A stretch of 64,000 nucleotides of DNA from Varroa destructor (GCF_002443255.2 NW_019211456.1:29695341-29759340); one strand, 5' to 3'; positions 37,420-48,770 are shown, numbered from the stretch's first letter. Numbers and translations are program-made. The notes: a model not told the origin generated them from the sequence alone.

Positions 37420-39170
37420 GGGCGTTTGCAAGCGACAACCGCGAAGCCGACCGTCAACAGACTAATAGACTGACAAACAGATATGGATAGCCAGACAGAC
37501 ACAGCGAAATATTGAGGCCGGTCAGTTGCAGGTAGCCATTGTGCTCATTCAATTAAACAGCAAGATCAGCTCTGAACATTGCCGGGAAATCATGACGACG
37601 GCAATGACGATTATTAACATAACAGCGATCCATGGAACTGCTAATTATTATTATTATGATAGCTAGGAGCGTTTTTAGAGAAAACTCATAGAATTATTGC
37701 GGGTTCAACATCGATTCCGGATCGAACAATCGGATATATGGCAAACAAATATTAGTCAGGAAAGCACTGATCAAGTTTATCAATACCTTGTCTAGCTTAC
37801 ATATTAATTGATCCGCTCATATATGGTCGTGTGTTTGTTTACTGTTTGTTCAGTGAAATGTTCTCGTTATTGACAGACACGAAATTTTTATAATAGTAGT
37901 AAATAATCGCTATGCACTTGAATCTAATTGGCTGCCTTCTCATCCAGTGACTATTGAGAAATAACAGAATAGAAACACATACATCTGTCAATGTCAAGAC
38001 GTTTGCGTGCATGAGTCTAGCTAGTAAATTCATGTTTACGGGTCGATTCTGTTTCACTCATTGCTGCCGCACCTGCCGCCACTAGCAGCGTCCGTTCAGC
38101 GTTCCGTTGGGAAACGCTCGCACTGCTTCCTCATGTTTGTTTATCTAGTAATATAGCCCGGTTATTGTATCACAGCCACATATTACACACGGTCAGGTCA
38201 TGCAATCCAGATGAGTTTGTTACAGATCACGATGTTCTTAAGCTAATCGACCAATCGGTAAGAAACCGCTGAAACTAACTGAATCGTTTCTGGTTGTACA
38301 ATTACATGTGTGTGGAATGGACAATAATAGATAGGATTTGCCGGATCTGTCGGTGGCGACCGTCATCAGCACTGGCGGCGATGCGATCGTATCATTCGGT
38401 CAAGATCATCCTCAAACCGTCACAACTGCCAGTATATAGTTATGCTCTGTGAAAGTCCAGTTTCATCCTCATAGCAAACCCTACGTGCGACCCTTTTTTG
38501 GTCGCTTGTCCGTTGTCGATTTTCACAGACCTTCACCCGTCTGTCCATCTCTATAGAGATATGGAGCCACCACTGTGTCACGTACCTATACACTGCTAGT
38601 CAGCTAAGGCACTTGTAGATGATCTTTTGCTTGCCTGCGCCTATGAACACCATTATTTCTCCTCTCCAACGCCTTCCCCCACCCCATTTTCTTAGCCGTC
38701 CATAATCGTCCATGACAAATAACTTCACTAGCTTAGATCGCAAAAACTTAACAGGTATGCGTTAGGCTGTCACCAAGTAATCGCGTCTTGGTCACCCCCC
38801 GGGGCGGAAAGCCGACGGCATTATTCACAACTATGCACGCTGAAAGTTAAATCCCGTCATTGTTAAACAACTCAATCCCGTCAAGCACTATTTTGATAAC
38901 CCTGGCGGAACACTGCTGATACAATTAATCGCTCGTCCATTTCGTCGGATATGGAATCGAGATAAAGAACGTGAATACAATCGTTATATTACAAGGATGA
39001 TGTGGTAATCAATCGATATTGAGATTTTGACGAACGTTACAATAGTTACAAACTCAAATAGTTACAACGCTCATATGTGTATATTTACTGCCTGCTATTC
39101 TTAAAGCTTCGTTTATTATCTAGTTCGCGTTCGGTTCATTCGCCTATCTAGTCGTATGTCGATTTTTCTA
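37420..39170. other. Plain non-coding
   Basis: No feature seen beyond short chance frames and a C6G4 palindrome near 38800. Confidence 0.4.
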
Positions 39171-39276
39171 AGACAGACGACTGTCTAGAGCTCGTGGAGC
39201 CAAAGAAGAACGGGACGGGACGGGTCGGGTCGGACAAGCCACAGCGCGGCGGCTGGCGCGGCCCCATCGAATCATA

Positions 39277-39300
39277 CTCCCTCCCTCCCTCCCTCCCCCC
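39277..39300. repeat. (CTCC)5 C-rich tract
   Basis: Five CTCC units followed by a C run. It is a homopurine/homopyrimidine tract that could form a triplex. Confidence 0.85.
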
Positions 39301-39826
39301 TTTTTCGTGTACCACTTTTCTAAGAATCCCGTTTCCTTCTTGATCACCTCGTCGCTAGCGTCCGTAGCCGTTACTGTCCTGGATCGCTCGCGAGTTAGCC
39401 CTTCGTTTTGTTCACTGCTTTGATACATATATATAATAGTGTAAGCGTGCGAACATTTGGCGGATCGAAGTGAGCGGTCGCTACCACCGCTACAGCTTCC
39501 ACTTTCAACGTGTGTATGTACGCTCTATCACTATATAGCCAGCATAGGACTCTCAGACGACAGTGAAAACATATCCAGGAAAGCTAGGACTGGCGAGCCA
39601 AAAACAGCAGCACAATAATCAAATTTCTCCTTAGTATTACCAGTAGTAATAATAGTGGCAGTAGTCACTAGGCATGCGAAAGCAATAACAGTATCAGCAA
39701 CAGCGGGTCGCGGGAATAAAGAGACATTTGTTCGCTTCGAAAGCTGTGACTTTGTGGGTCTGCGTATCAGAATTTCTATGTGTGCATCTGTCTGTGAGGC
39801 GGAGATGATTGAGAATCCCTAGAGAG

Positions 39827-39830
<4 letters not shown>

Positions 39831-39869
<39 letters not shown>
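39831..39869. repeat. (AG)15 GAGA tract
   Basis: Fifteen exact AG units plus an imperfect extension. In insects such tracts bind GAGA-type factors at promoters and Polycomb elements; a role here is inference only. Confidence 0.9.
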
Positions 39870-41632
39870 TAGGAAGCTGCTGCTTCGGCTGATACACAGC
39901 ATAGCCGTAGAGAGGGCAGACTGCTTTTCCTTTTAGGGTCGCACACTTCCAGGAAATTTGCGGCGTGGACAACATTCAAAAGGTCGATGGCGTTGCCGCG
40001 CAAAACTTCTACTTAAAGTATTCGACTATAGCTGCCAAAACCTAGGCAGATGCAGCTATTGCCGCAGCATTATCTACAAGCATACATATATACGTGTTTG
40101 AACAACGATAATCCGCGCACACAAACATTCATTCATAGCACACAATGCACAGCCGCAGCTTTACCTATGCTACCTTGATTGTTTTTGGTCCTAAAGCACT
40201 CCGCTGATAATATAAACTCCCTGGCCACTGTTATCGCTGATGCTTGCACCGGCGTTGTACGACTAAGCTTCTATACAATCGGTAGCAAAATGTTAGTTAA
40301 TTATTGAATGCTTGTTGCGTTCCGATCTCATCGCTTTGTTACACATTTCAACATATATATATATATATAGCGCGGTGCGTCTTTTGGTGTTTTCCCGCTG
40401 TGTTGCCGCATATTACCTCAGCGTCTATTCTTTCCTATTTGACGTCTGTCGTATGATGCTATTTCTCCTTCCATGTCATACGGACTCTCGTCGCCAGCGA
40501 ATTAACCGTCAAGTAAAGAACGACAAAAACCCTGCGCCACAACAAACCGAGGCCGCCGCCGTCAGTGGTGCCGCTAGTCAGCCAGAAAGAACACAGTGAC
40601 GAAAGATAACGCCGCCCGTAGATCTTCTCGACCACACACAGAAACAAGCAAAACGAATAGCCGATAGATATCGAAAAACGCAATACGGTACTAGACAAAG
40701 TTACCATATTATAGCGGCCGAGTGGCGTTTAGTCACTTAAAGCAGTTAGTTGAGTTGGCGCTTAACTGTAGAAAAGCGTAGATCAAATACCATGAAGAAC
40801 AAGTGTGAGCAGCAAACCCGTGTTTGTGTGATGCGAATAATAGATACCCTCTTCTTGGTACGAGAAATCGTTGCAGAGTAAAGTGAGCTTCGGGGACTGA
40901 CTAGATGCTAACCAGTTTCAATAAGCACCGTCATTGCAATTCAATCGTTCCTTCTGTGGCCAAGCTATATTCAGCGAAATTAAGGCTGCACGCACAAAAA
41001 GAGCGCCCCAAAGTAAAGGAGTAACTATTAGCTAATTAGAAATAAGATGGTGCACAAACTGATCTATGTTAGCGAGCCGATCTTTGAGTTTGCGAAATGC
41101 CGCCACTTGAATACTTTACAGATACGTCGAGGTTTTACAGAACAATTTATTTACCAGAATATAAAATTGCTCCTTACGCATCGCATAGATACTTTGTTGT
41201 AATTATACGAACGTCCAGTAGTGTCGCAGCTGGTATTCGAAATAGGCCAGCTCGACCAAAATACACAAGGCTAAGCCATGACATAATCTCTTCGTGAGTG
41301 ATGGTATCTGATTGACGACGATGGAGTTTGTCAAACAGTATCAGATGGCCCTTTTGCTGACGTCTACGCCAGGCTCGCATTGAGTCAATCGTCGTTTTAT
41401 CACCATTAGCGCAAACAACGAGTGGACTGACAGGCGGCGGCAGCAACAAGTTCTCGAGAGGAGAAAAAAATCACTCGTTTTTAAGGGTCACTACGAAGAA
41501 AAGGGCTTTGCAACTTCAATGCGATATCGTACGCGTTTCATAAACACTACATAGGCGCTGTACGTACGTGCATGTGCACGTTTTACTGTACGATTCAAAC
41601 TCATGCTCATCTGTTCTGTCTTCAAGCTAGAC
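39870..41632. other. Plain non-coding
   Basis: Apart from the AT tract at 40353, the frames at 40312-40707 overlap on both strands and look like chance. Confidence 0.4.
40353..40369. repeat. (AT)8 tract
   Basis: Alternating AT with no flanking gene. Confidence 0.8.
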
Positions 41633-41873
41633 CTAGATCGTCACTAGGGTGATCTTTCCGTACAAAACGGATTTCGATCCACTCATAAGGCTACAGGTGT
41701 ATTTAGCTGCTAGCGGCATTCTCTGTAATAGATCAGTTAGTCTTTGAGGCTCAATTTTAAGTTGCTCATCCTGGACAGAGATGGAAATATTATTTTGACA
41801 TGTATCATTATTTATTGCTTTCCTCAAACCAGTGGTTGCGTGCGTTGTCCACAACTGATTTAGCTCTGTATCC
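41633..41873 (-). CDS. Possible chemoreceptor-like terminal exon, perhaps degenerate
   Basis: On the minus strand a CACTAAT branch-like motif and an acceptor (ACATTTCTAG) precede 79 open codons, ending in TAG at 41633-41635. The C-terminal 32 residues (from LLQRMPLAAKYTC to GKITLVTI) loosely recall the intracellular loop and last membrane helix of arthropod gustatory receptors, where a Pro-x-Ala-Ala stretch and a Ser-rich turn precede a hydrophobic segment. The family's usual final TY-hydrophobic-Q ending is absent: the frame stops where it would begin and a charged Lys interrupts the helix. Seen directly: acceptor, open frame, terminal stop. The family suggestion is an impression without an alignment. 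If real, it may be a pseudogene or wrongly bounded. Confidence 0.15.
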
Positions 41874-42600
41874 CTAGAAATGTCTATCAAAACTATTAGT
41901 GCCATAAACAAAATCTTCCTATGAAAGCTTAAGACTTTGTGAACGAGAAATATTCTCCTACGTCGTGTTTCGCTCAGAACCCGAAGTGACACCGCCTTTA
42001 AAATGTCGATCTTACTTTTACCAAACTAGCAAATACGCATATTGCATATATCGTAACATTTAATCCCATCTCGTACAATCGTCGGTCGTTGCTCTGTCTG
42101 CGGCTCGTACGCTTTCTGTCTGTAAGCTTCCATATACATCTCATAAGAATACAAACTGCCAGTCACAAGAAATCGACGCCTCCTTGGCGGTTAAATAGCT
42201 GTTGACCCATGTAGGTTTCGACGACGTGTCATTGCGCCACTAATCTAGCGTTGTTTCTTTTCATCTCTTTTGTAGATCTCTGGATATTCTGAAACATGAG
42301 CAATTCAATTAAATTCACATCATGCCCCGTCAGCAGTTTAGTCGCCCAGCTAGTTACATCGATGTATATATCATAGGCAGGAATTGACGATCAATACGGA
42401 CAGCTTTGCGCTATCAGCGAGTATCAATCAATCGATCCGGTCATCGAAATCACGTTGCTCGCTTCTAGGCAGCTCAGCTTTGACTGGTATTATTAGTCCA
42501 AGCAGCGGTAGGCTGTTGCTAGCATTACTTAAGATGCTGAAGTCTACACCGATCGGTCTCGCCTCGTCGTCAACACCACTGCGCACTCGTTTGTAACAGA
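41874..42600. other. Plain; intron if the minus-strand receptor-like exons are real
   Basis: Nothing supportable beyond a possible branch site just upstream (minus strand) of the 41873 acceptor. Confidence 0.3.
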
Positions 42601-42640
42601 CACACGCACACACACACACACAGAGATATATATATATATA
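42601..42640. repeat. Compound (CA)n-(TA)n repeat
   Basis: CA units (one CG interruption) up to 42622, then GAGA, then TA units. Confidence 0.85.
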
Positions 42641-42963
42641 GGCGTCAGCAGCAACCGAGTGTATCATCGGTAGTTTCCTATACACATAAACAGCGAGCCA
42701 TGTCACATCACCCCTCAACTATAGGAGAAAAAAAAGCAGGTGGTATACCAAAGTGTTCAGCGTAGGACAACAGTTGCCATCACCCGACCGCATTAGCTAT
42801 AATAGTTGAAGCGGTACCGGCAGTAAAAAAATATTGCATCTGAAGCGATACTTAAAGCCAGCTCCGACTGTGTACTCGATGCAATATTTATTTGGTATAC
42901 CGCGAATGGTAACATCAGTGATCTTTTCTCTGTTGTTGACGTCGTTGCCGCGACCGTCACCGT

Positions 42964-42980
42964 TGCTGCTGCTGCTGCTG
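42964..42980. repeat. (GCT)5
   Basis: About five GCT units, ending in GTCTG. Confidence 0.75.
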
Positions 42981-43133
42981 TCTGCGGGCGATCAGCAGCA
43001 CATCAACAACGGTTAGATAGTTACAAATGCCGCCAATGAGCAAGTAAGATCTGTTTTGTGCTAGTTTACTGTCGTCGCTTACATTGCTGGTTCTGCTTCG
43101 TATCTCGTCCTGATTGGTGATCATGGTGAGCAT

Positions 43134-43181
43134 GACGACGACGACGACGACGACGACGACGATGATGATGATGATGATGAT
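43134..43181. repeat. Compound (GAC)9 (GAT)7 repeat
   Basis: Nine GAC units followed without a break by seven GAT units, consistent with an ancestral repeat that changed C to T in part of the array. Read in frame it would encode 16 Asp; on the minus strand it gives a mixed Ile/Val run. Confidence 0.95.
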
Positions 43182-44120
43182 AACTGTGCTGAAAGGATGT
43201 AAGCAGCACAACAGCTGATATTATTCAACCAGCACAGCCAGTATAGCACGCTTACCGTAGTAATGGCGGAAATAAGATTTGCCACTAACACTGCTAGCGC
43301 AGGGCCAAATCGTTATGAGACCATGCCAAATGATGAAGATGATTTTACTGCTCTTGCCGTTAATGGTCATAACGCTGGTGATCGGGTGCATGCAGTTGCA
43401 CTGGCCGCAACAACAGCCGTCTCCGTCATGGCGTTTACATTCGAATTACAGTGAAACGACGAAGCCAGCCGCCGTCCGTGACAGCGATAGTCGGAGTACG
43501 AGGCGCCCGCTCGCTGGCGCGTTCGTTTGCTAGCCATTCTGGCAACATCTCGTTGGCTTTTCATGTTACTGTCGTCTTCGTCTTTCCCTTTAGGCGTTGA
43601 CGACGACGACAACCAACATTCAGAATGAAGTAAACAACGAAGCATTGTCGCCACGATGTCGACTGCCACCGCTCGTGCTAGAGCTAATACCGTCACTTAG
43701 ATTTGCTTTCGTTGACGCCGTGACTACTGCTGCTGTTGCGGCTGGACCGGCAGCAGTGGCGGCCTGGCCCTTTCGGAGAAGCTGCTAATTCGTAGCAGTT
43801 GAACAGCTCTCTTCGGCACTGACTAGCGTTTACGTACAGATTTTTTAATGTAAGATGCTATTCCATTGGCCAACAAAGGCAATAGATTGCTCGGATGTTC
43901 TGTGTCGGCTCGTCCCATAGATTTCTACGCGAGCGCGCGTCACAGTCGCACGCAGCTACGCACACAGAGATCAGCGTTTCGAGATTCTTTTGCGCTTTCT
44001 CGGGTGTGGATTTGTGTTGGCGAGATGACAAAATTAGTCGGATCTAAGCAACAATGTTACGGGTCGATAAGAATAACAACGATGGCAGTAGCCACCAGCA
44101 GCAACTAGGTATTGAAGGGC

Positions 44121-44411
44121 TTATTTTGATTGTCTGCTTTGCTCACGCGATATTAAAGCGGGAGACAGAGAAAAGGAAGGGAATAGTCGTTGTTGTCTTC
44201 GTATCCACCCGAGGTCAGGATAAAAATATTGTTGATACAAACCAGTATCATCATATTGCATTGTGCTCTGCCACATCGTACAGGTGTGAGCGTACAACAA
44301 TTCAATAAATAAGGCTGTGCTAATCCTTTCAACGGTGATAGACATCGTCATTGTCGCATCTATTGAATATTCTTTGGCGATTCCGGCAAGCCAAATTTCG
44401 TCAGGTACCAC
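44121..44411 (-). other. Open frame between the two chemoreceptor-like fragments
   Basis: A 96-codon minus-strand frame lies between the fragments at 44705-45061 and 41633-41873. It is not repetitive and has a moderately hydrophobic section near residues 20-45. I see no family signature or good flanking splice signals. It is listed because, if the flanking fragments are exons of one gene, this interval would hold the middle of it. Confidence 0.06.
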
Positions 44412-44444
44412 AGCAGTCGTTTAGCTCTTAATTAAGAGTACCTG
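44402..44444. other. Nested inverted repeat
   Basis: CAGGTAC (44402-44408) pairs with GTACCTG (44438-44444). Within it is the perfect 14-bp palindrome CTCTTAATTAAGAG (44425-44438). Confidence 0.4.
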
Positions 44445-44704
44445 GAAAAGATTTAATATATTAGTTTCATCTCCATTTACCTCCCCACATGTTTGTGTTT
44501 ATAAATGCGCGATATTACTCTTATCTCGACTACAGAATGATATTGTAGCTAACAAAGGGAAGCTGGCCTGACGGTTTTCACGAGCGTAGCACAAAATACT
44601 TTCTATGAAGCATTCTCTGTGACAGATAGTTCAGAATATTGTCATATATATGAGGAATTCTACATCTCTTAACGAATAGTAGTGATCAAAATGTACTTAA
44701 AAAT

Positions 44705-45061
44705 TCAGCCTTTTTCGACTATATCCAAAACCGGCTGAAGCTCTTTTGCGTTGTATGTGTTGGTAGCTGCCGTCATGTAGCTCCCCTTCCTTTTTCGTTC
44801 GTGGTCAACTAAGAAAGCAACAACATTAGCAGCATCAACAACAATAACAACAGCTAGGGCAAAGCCGTTTTCAGACGACATATCACGCGCGTCTTCTCTA
44901 AGCGAGGCTCCAATAGCCAACTTCCAATTTAACCGGCCCCGAATGGATTTTAGCGCACAGACCATATCGGAGCTCTTCGCTGGTGCAATCAGTGCTTCCC
45001 CTATAAATGCGTGCAATTGTGACCAGCGAGAACAATCACAGGTGTCGACAATTGTGTGCAA
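44705..45061 (-). CDS. Possible partial membrane-protein exon, chemoreceptor-like impression
   Basis: On the minus strand this is a 118-codon frame (start codon TTG at 45061; open from an upstream TAA near 45110), so it is better read as an internal fragment than a complete gene. A basic stretch is followed by a hydrophobic segment of about 20 residues around positions 66-86 (containing GFALAVVIVVDAANVVAFLV) and then a basic cluster (HERKRKG). The order resembles the sixth-helix region of arthropod gustatory receptors, and it lies 2.8 kb upstream, in transcript order, of the similar-looking exon at 41633-41873. Part of the hydrophobic run comes from GTT/GCT triplet repeats, which weakens the case. 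No clear splice sites bound it. Confidence 0.12.
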   Translation of the reverse strand: MHTIVDTCDCSRWSQLHAFIGEALIAPAKSSDMVCALKSIRGRLNWKLAIGASLREDARDMSSENGFALAVVIVVDAANVVAFLVDHERKRKGSYMTAATNTYNAKELQPVLDIVEKG

Positions 45062-47160
45062 TCGCCAACAACGACGGCACTGGTTGTATCGGCTTTACCT
45101 ACACCGATATTCACTACCCCGGTAAAAACCAAGAGGTGATAAAAAAGCTACATTGTGTGTAATGCTACTATTATTATTATCTACGGCGACCTACGTCGAC
45201 AATAACCCGGACTATATTCGGTTTATGCATGGTGTACTTATGGTGAAAGTTACAGTTGTTCAGTCACGCAACTAAGAGCAGACATGTTGTCTATCCGAAC
45301 GGGTGCGCACAATTGCGCCAAACGTGCTATATCATGGATTTTTTTTTGATACGCCTGTCGTATAAAGGGCTTTCAATAGATTGTTGTCCTTTTGATAATT
45401 AGGCTAATAATTCTAAACAGAAACTAAAACAATATCAATAAAAGTGTATTCTGCCAACCAAATCTTTGTTATATCATATGTTAGAACTTTGTGATCTTCT
45501 ATATTAAGTTACCGTGCATTTGTCTATCTGTCAGTTCGTTTAGCTGCCTGTCTACAAAAAGTCCGTGACTACTGGTGAAGCAGAACTTGTTGCTGAGGGA
45601 AGAAACAAAACCGCTTGTATTCGTTTGCTGTGGATAGATCTGCGGAACAGTGGCACCGGCTTTGATTTTGCTAGTATTGCAGCTGCCGCTGCTGCTGCTG
45701 CCTTTAACAGCTGTATAAGCCGCTACTCTCGCTGCAATGTGTCTTACGAAATCCATGATCCTGGGACGCAATCCCTTCTCTTTGGCAAGATGTAAGGGAT
45801 GAGGATCCGGCCAACTGCACTTGACGTCGTCTGTTGGGTCGGTCGTTCGCTCTATTCGCTGATCTATCGGGAGGCGACAGCGCCACCACGCCGTATGACG
45901 GCGACCACAACGAAAAAGAAAATACGGATTCGATCAAACGAGACCTAGTCAGGCTCGGTTGCTCGCAATAACCCGGCATTTCACAGCAAGGGCGAGCCAC
46001 CAGTGGTAATTTGGAGTAACTAATATGCCTGGCATCAAATTATAAAAGCGATGTAAACCGACACTAATACTACCGCAGCTAACAATTTATCGCGTCAAGG
46101 CAAACGCCAAATGGAGTCGTACGAACTTTGCCGTTACGGCTCGCAGCAAAACTGTTACTTGGTCCCGTTTGAACCCTTTCCTCTACTCAGTTGCCGTCAC
46201 TTAACTTACGGACACAGATTGTGAGCTGCAAATATGAGGAACACAAACGATAAAGGAGCAAAACGCTTTTGAATAACGTGCAAAATAGTAAAAACCACTA
46301 TCATCACAGCAGCTGCACCAGCTCCTCCTTTACCGTTTTTTAGCTTCTATTCGAACTATTCTATGGGCATTTTTTCCCGCGTTTTAGCATGAAATCAGCT
46401 CTACGACGCCGTCTTCCGCTCTTACGAATCAGTTCGCGGCGGTAGCTGATCCTCTCACTATTTCACTGCCGTCATTACAAGCACATATTGAAACGAGGTT
46501 GCTACATGTCGTTGTAGGCTGCGACTCGAGCGACAGCAGCGCCGGTCGCACTGTAACCAACTCAAGTTCTTTATTCTCTCATAACCGATACAGATGGTGG
46601 CCATTGGGGGCAACTCAAGGCTAGCAGCGGTGATGGTCAGGCGGACCGTACTGATTCACCACTGTGAATCCGGCCACATGATTCTATAGTTTCGTACACT
46701 GAGCGAAATTAGAATAGATGGATCAGACTAACAGAAGGAGAGCACTGCGTTCAATTATCGACATGCGCACACGCACACACAGATACGCACAAACCACCCA
46801 ACAGAGCAATGACAAGCGGCAGCGGTTGGTGCTGCTGCTGCTTCTCTAGTGGCAGTGGCAAATGTCATCGCTGCGACAGAAGCGGAAGAGAACACGCGAC
46901 GAGCGTAGCTGCTCCCGCGGTTGTCCGCAGCTACCACGGACTATGGCGCCGATAGCACCGACACAATTGTCACCAACCATGATTACTGCTGCCGTCACAG
47001 CCCGCAACTCAATGGCGACGTGTTGTTGTTGTTTTTGGGCGTTTTTAGTCAGGCGTCCATAAGCAAACTGGTGCTTGGTGGTCGGCTATGGCCGCTCGCG
47101 TTAGCCTGATAGTTGGTATTTATTTATTTTCGTCTTTATATTACATATCTATAGTAGTCG
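45062..47160. other. Plain to moderately GC-rich non-coding
   Basis: GCT run at about 45681-45703 and CA-rich patch near 46765-46790; no supported gene. Confidence 0.4.
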
Positions 47161-47720
47161 CATAATGGTTGATAGTGGCTTCTCGTTCGACCTCGTTTTT
47201 CTTACATTTGATCCAAGCAGCAAGCCGCCAAGAAACCACCATTGCGCTACCTGACAGACATAAACATCACCAGCATCATCGCGATATCATTACCATCATC
47301 ATGAACATCTTCTGCGCCACAGTCATCATCAGCGGTAGCAGCAGCAGCAGCGATGTTTGTTACGACTCGTGTCGTCAGTCAGTCGGCCGATCGTTTGGTC
47401 GACGTATCTACTGTTGCTGCCGTTCCAGCACCGCGACGGCGTTGGCTGATCCAGTCGGTGTCTACAGCCGCAACGGGTTACAGCTACGCAGACGTCAGTA
47501 CGGCCGCAGAAAAAAACGGATGGCTGTCGGCTGCTACGTGACTGACTGCTTATGCACCGACCACTACCACCTTTTGGAACTACTATACACTACTGCGACT
47601 GCTAGGCCCATCACCATGATCATCCGCTTAATCAACAACAGCAGCAGCAACTTTATCGACATCTACACTGACATAGTTAGGCGGTCCCCAAAGTTTTGCT
47701 TCATCTTCGCTGATGCGGTT

Positions 47721-47755
47721 GGGGGGAAGCGGGGGGGGGGAGGGGAGGGGAGGGG
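47721..47755 (+). repeat. G-rich tract, predicted G-quadruplex
   Basis: G6 AAGC G10 A G4 A G4 A G4: four or more G4-or-longer runs joined by single-base loops, the standard motif for a very stable parallel quadruplex. It lies 160 bases before the strong splice donor at 47914. Confidence 0.9.
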
Positions 47756-47760
47756 TAGAA

Positions 47761-47785
47761 GATGCTGCTGCTGTTGCTGCTGTTG
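47761..47785. repeat. GCT/GTT triplet repeat
   Basis: Interrupted triplets right after the G-rich tract; they give a Cys run ending the TTG-started 205-codon plus frame. Confidence 0.75.
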
Positions 47786-47907
47786 AGTGGCTGGTTAGTT
47801 GAGTAGTTACCCGCTATTGCATCGTTGTGGTCACAATCGTTCTGCTCCTTTGTTGTTGTTGCTGCCGCCTCTGCTGCTTTGTCGTCGTCCAGACGCTCGT
47901 AGTCCAG

Positions 47908-47922
47908 TGAGCAGGTAAGTAA
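47908..47922 (+). other. Very strong splice donor (GCAG|GTAAGTAA)
   Basis: Exon end 47914, an essentially perfect consensus. Upstream is CTG/GTT triplet-rich sequence with no convincing coding frame, so an untranslated exon of the G-rich island at 47.2-48.8 kb is most likely. Confidence 0.35.
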
Positions 47923-48571
47923 GCACTGTTCCTCCCTCTCGTTCGCCTTTTGCACGTCTTCGTCTTCCTAGTAGCAGTCGTCGTCTTATTTACCACGTCT
48001 CTTTCGTCTTTTTTTTGTCTTCGTCTGCTCCCGCGTTTGCCTTATGCCATTTGTGGTACCTGCTCTTTGATTTTCATCGCAACCGCCGCAGCCGCCGTCG
48101 TCGCTGTTGCCATCATTCGTCGCTCTGTTTTTCCTACTTTTCTTCCTGATCCGCGAAAGCAAGCGAGCGAAAAGATGATGACAAACAAAAGAACCCACCA
48201 GCCGACCCTGCTGCTGTTGTTACCGGTGGCCGCGCCAACGTCGGGCGCAGCAGCACACGACTACGGCAGCGACGATCTGATGATGGCGAAGTATCAGCCG
48301 CGGAGGCAGCTGCAGCAAACGATAGTGTTGCAGAGGCGGCGGCAGTGCGTACGCTGCTGGTGACAGCAACATCTGCAGTTCAAGCGGTTAGTGTTGGCAG
48401 AAACGGACTCAGCGCGAAATCAGCAACAACTAGCTACTGTTCGACGTATGCCACCTGCGTCAACAATGGCAGAAATATGAAGAACAAGAACACAGTTGCC
48501 GTTGTAGGAGCTGCTGCAGGGGTCTTTGTTGTTTTGGCTGTAGCAGCCGTAGCCGTAAATGTCGTTGGCAG

Positions 48572-48590
48572 TTGCTTACCTGACAAAAAT
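48572..48590 (-). other. Strong minus-strand splice donor (GTCAG|GTAAGC)
   Basis: On the minus strand the exon would end at 48580 and the intron run towards lower coordinates. A minus-strand frame starting at TTG 48766 leads into it but passes through the (GC)13 repeat. With the plus-strand donor at 47914 it would give overlapping antisense introns. Confidence 0.25.
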
Positions 48591-48705
48591 CGTGTCATCG
48601 GTTTACGTTCTCGATTACACTTCGAGTGACGGAGACAGCGACACAGACAGAGAGACAATATTACTATGATGACCTCATTGGTTTCAAGCAAGCCCATACG
48701 TATGA

Positions 48706-48731
48706 GCGCGCGCGCGCGCGCGCGCGCGCGC
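48706..48731. repeat. (GC)13 alternating repeat
   Basis: Thirteen exact GC units, the classic left-handed Z-DNA-forming sequence. Pure CpG dinucleotide arrays of this length are rare in genomes with CpG methylation. Confidence 0.95.
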
Positions 48732-48770
48732 CATGCCACTCGGAGGCGGACAACAAATATAGTCACTCAT

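Larger units (their letters stand above)
47161..48770. other. Repeat-dense island with G4, Z-DNA and donors
   Basis: It combines the G-rich tract, the (GC)13 array, triplet repeats and strong donors on both strands (47914 +, 48580 -). A promoter or untranslated-exon region is a reasonable inference; no coding exon is convincing. Confidence 0.35.

Noticed and set aside
47169..47786. 205-codon plus frame, second longest
   Set aside because: It starts at TTG, passes through CAG, G-rich and GCT repeats, and ends in Gly and Cys runs. The opposite strand is also low complexity. No domain or splice support.
47950..48629. Two overlapping plus frames with hydrophobic segments
   Set aside because: The segments are built from GTC/GCC/GTA triplets; the phase changes and antisense frames suggest composition rather than coding.
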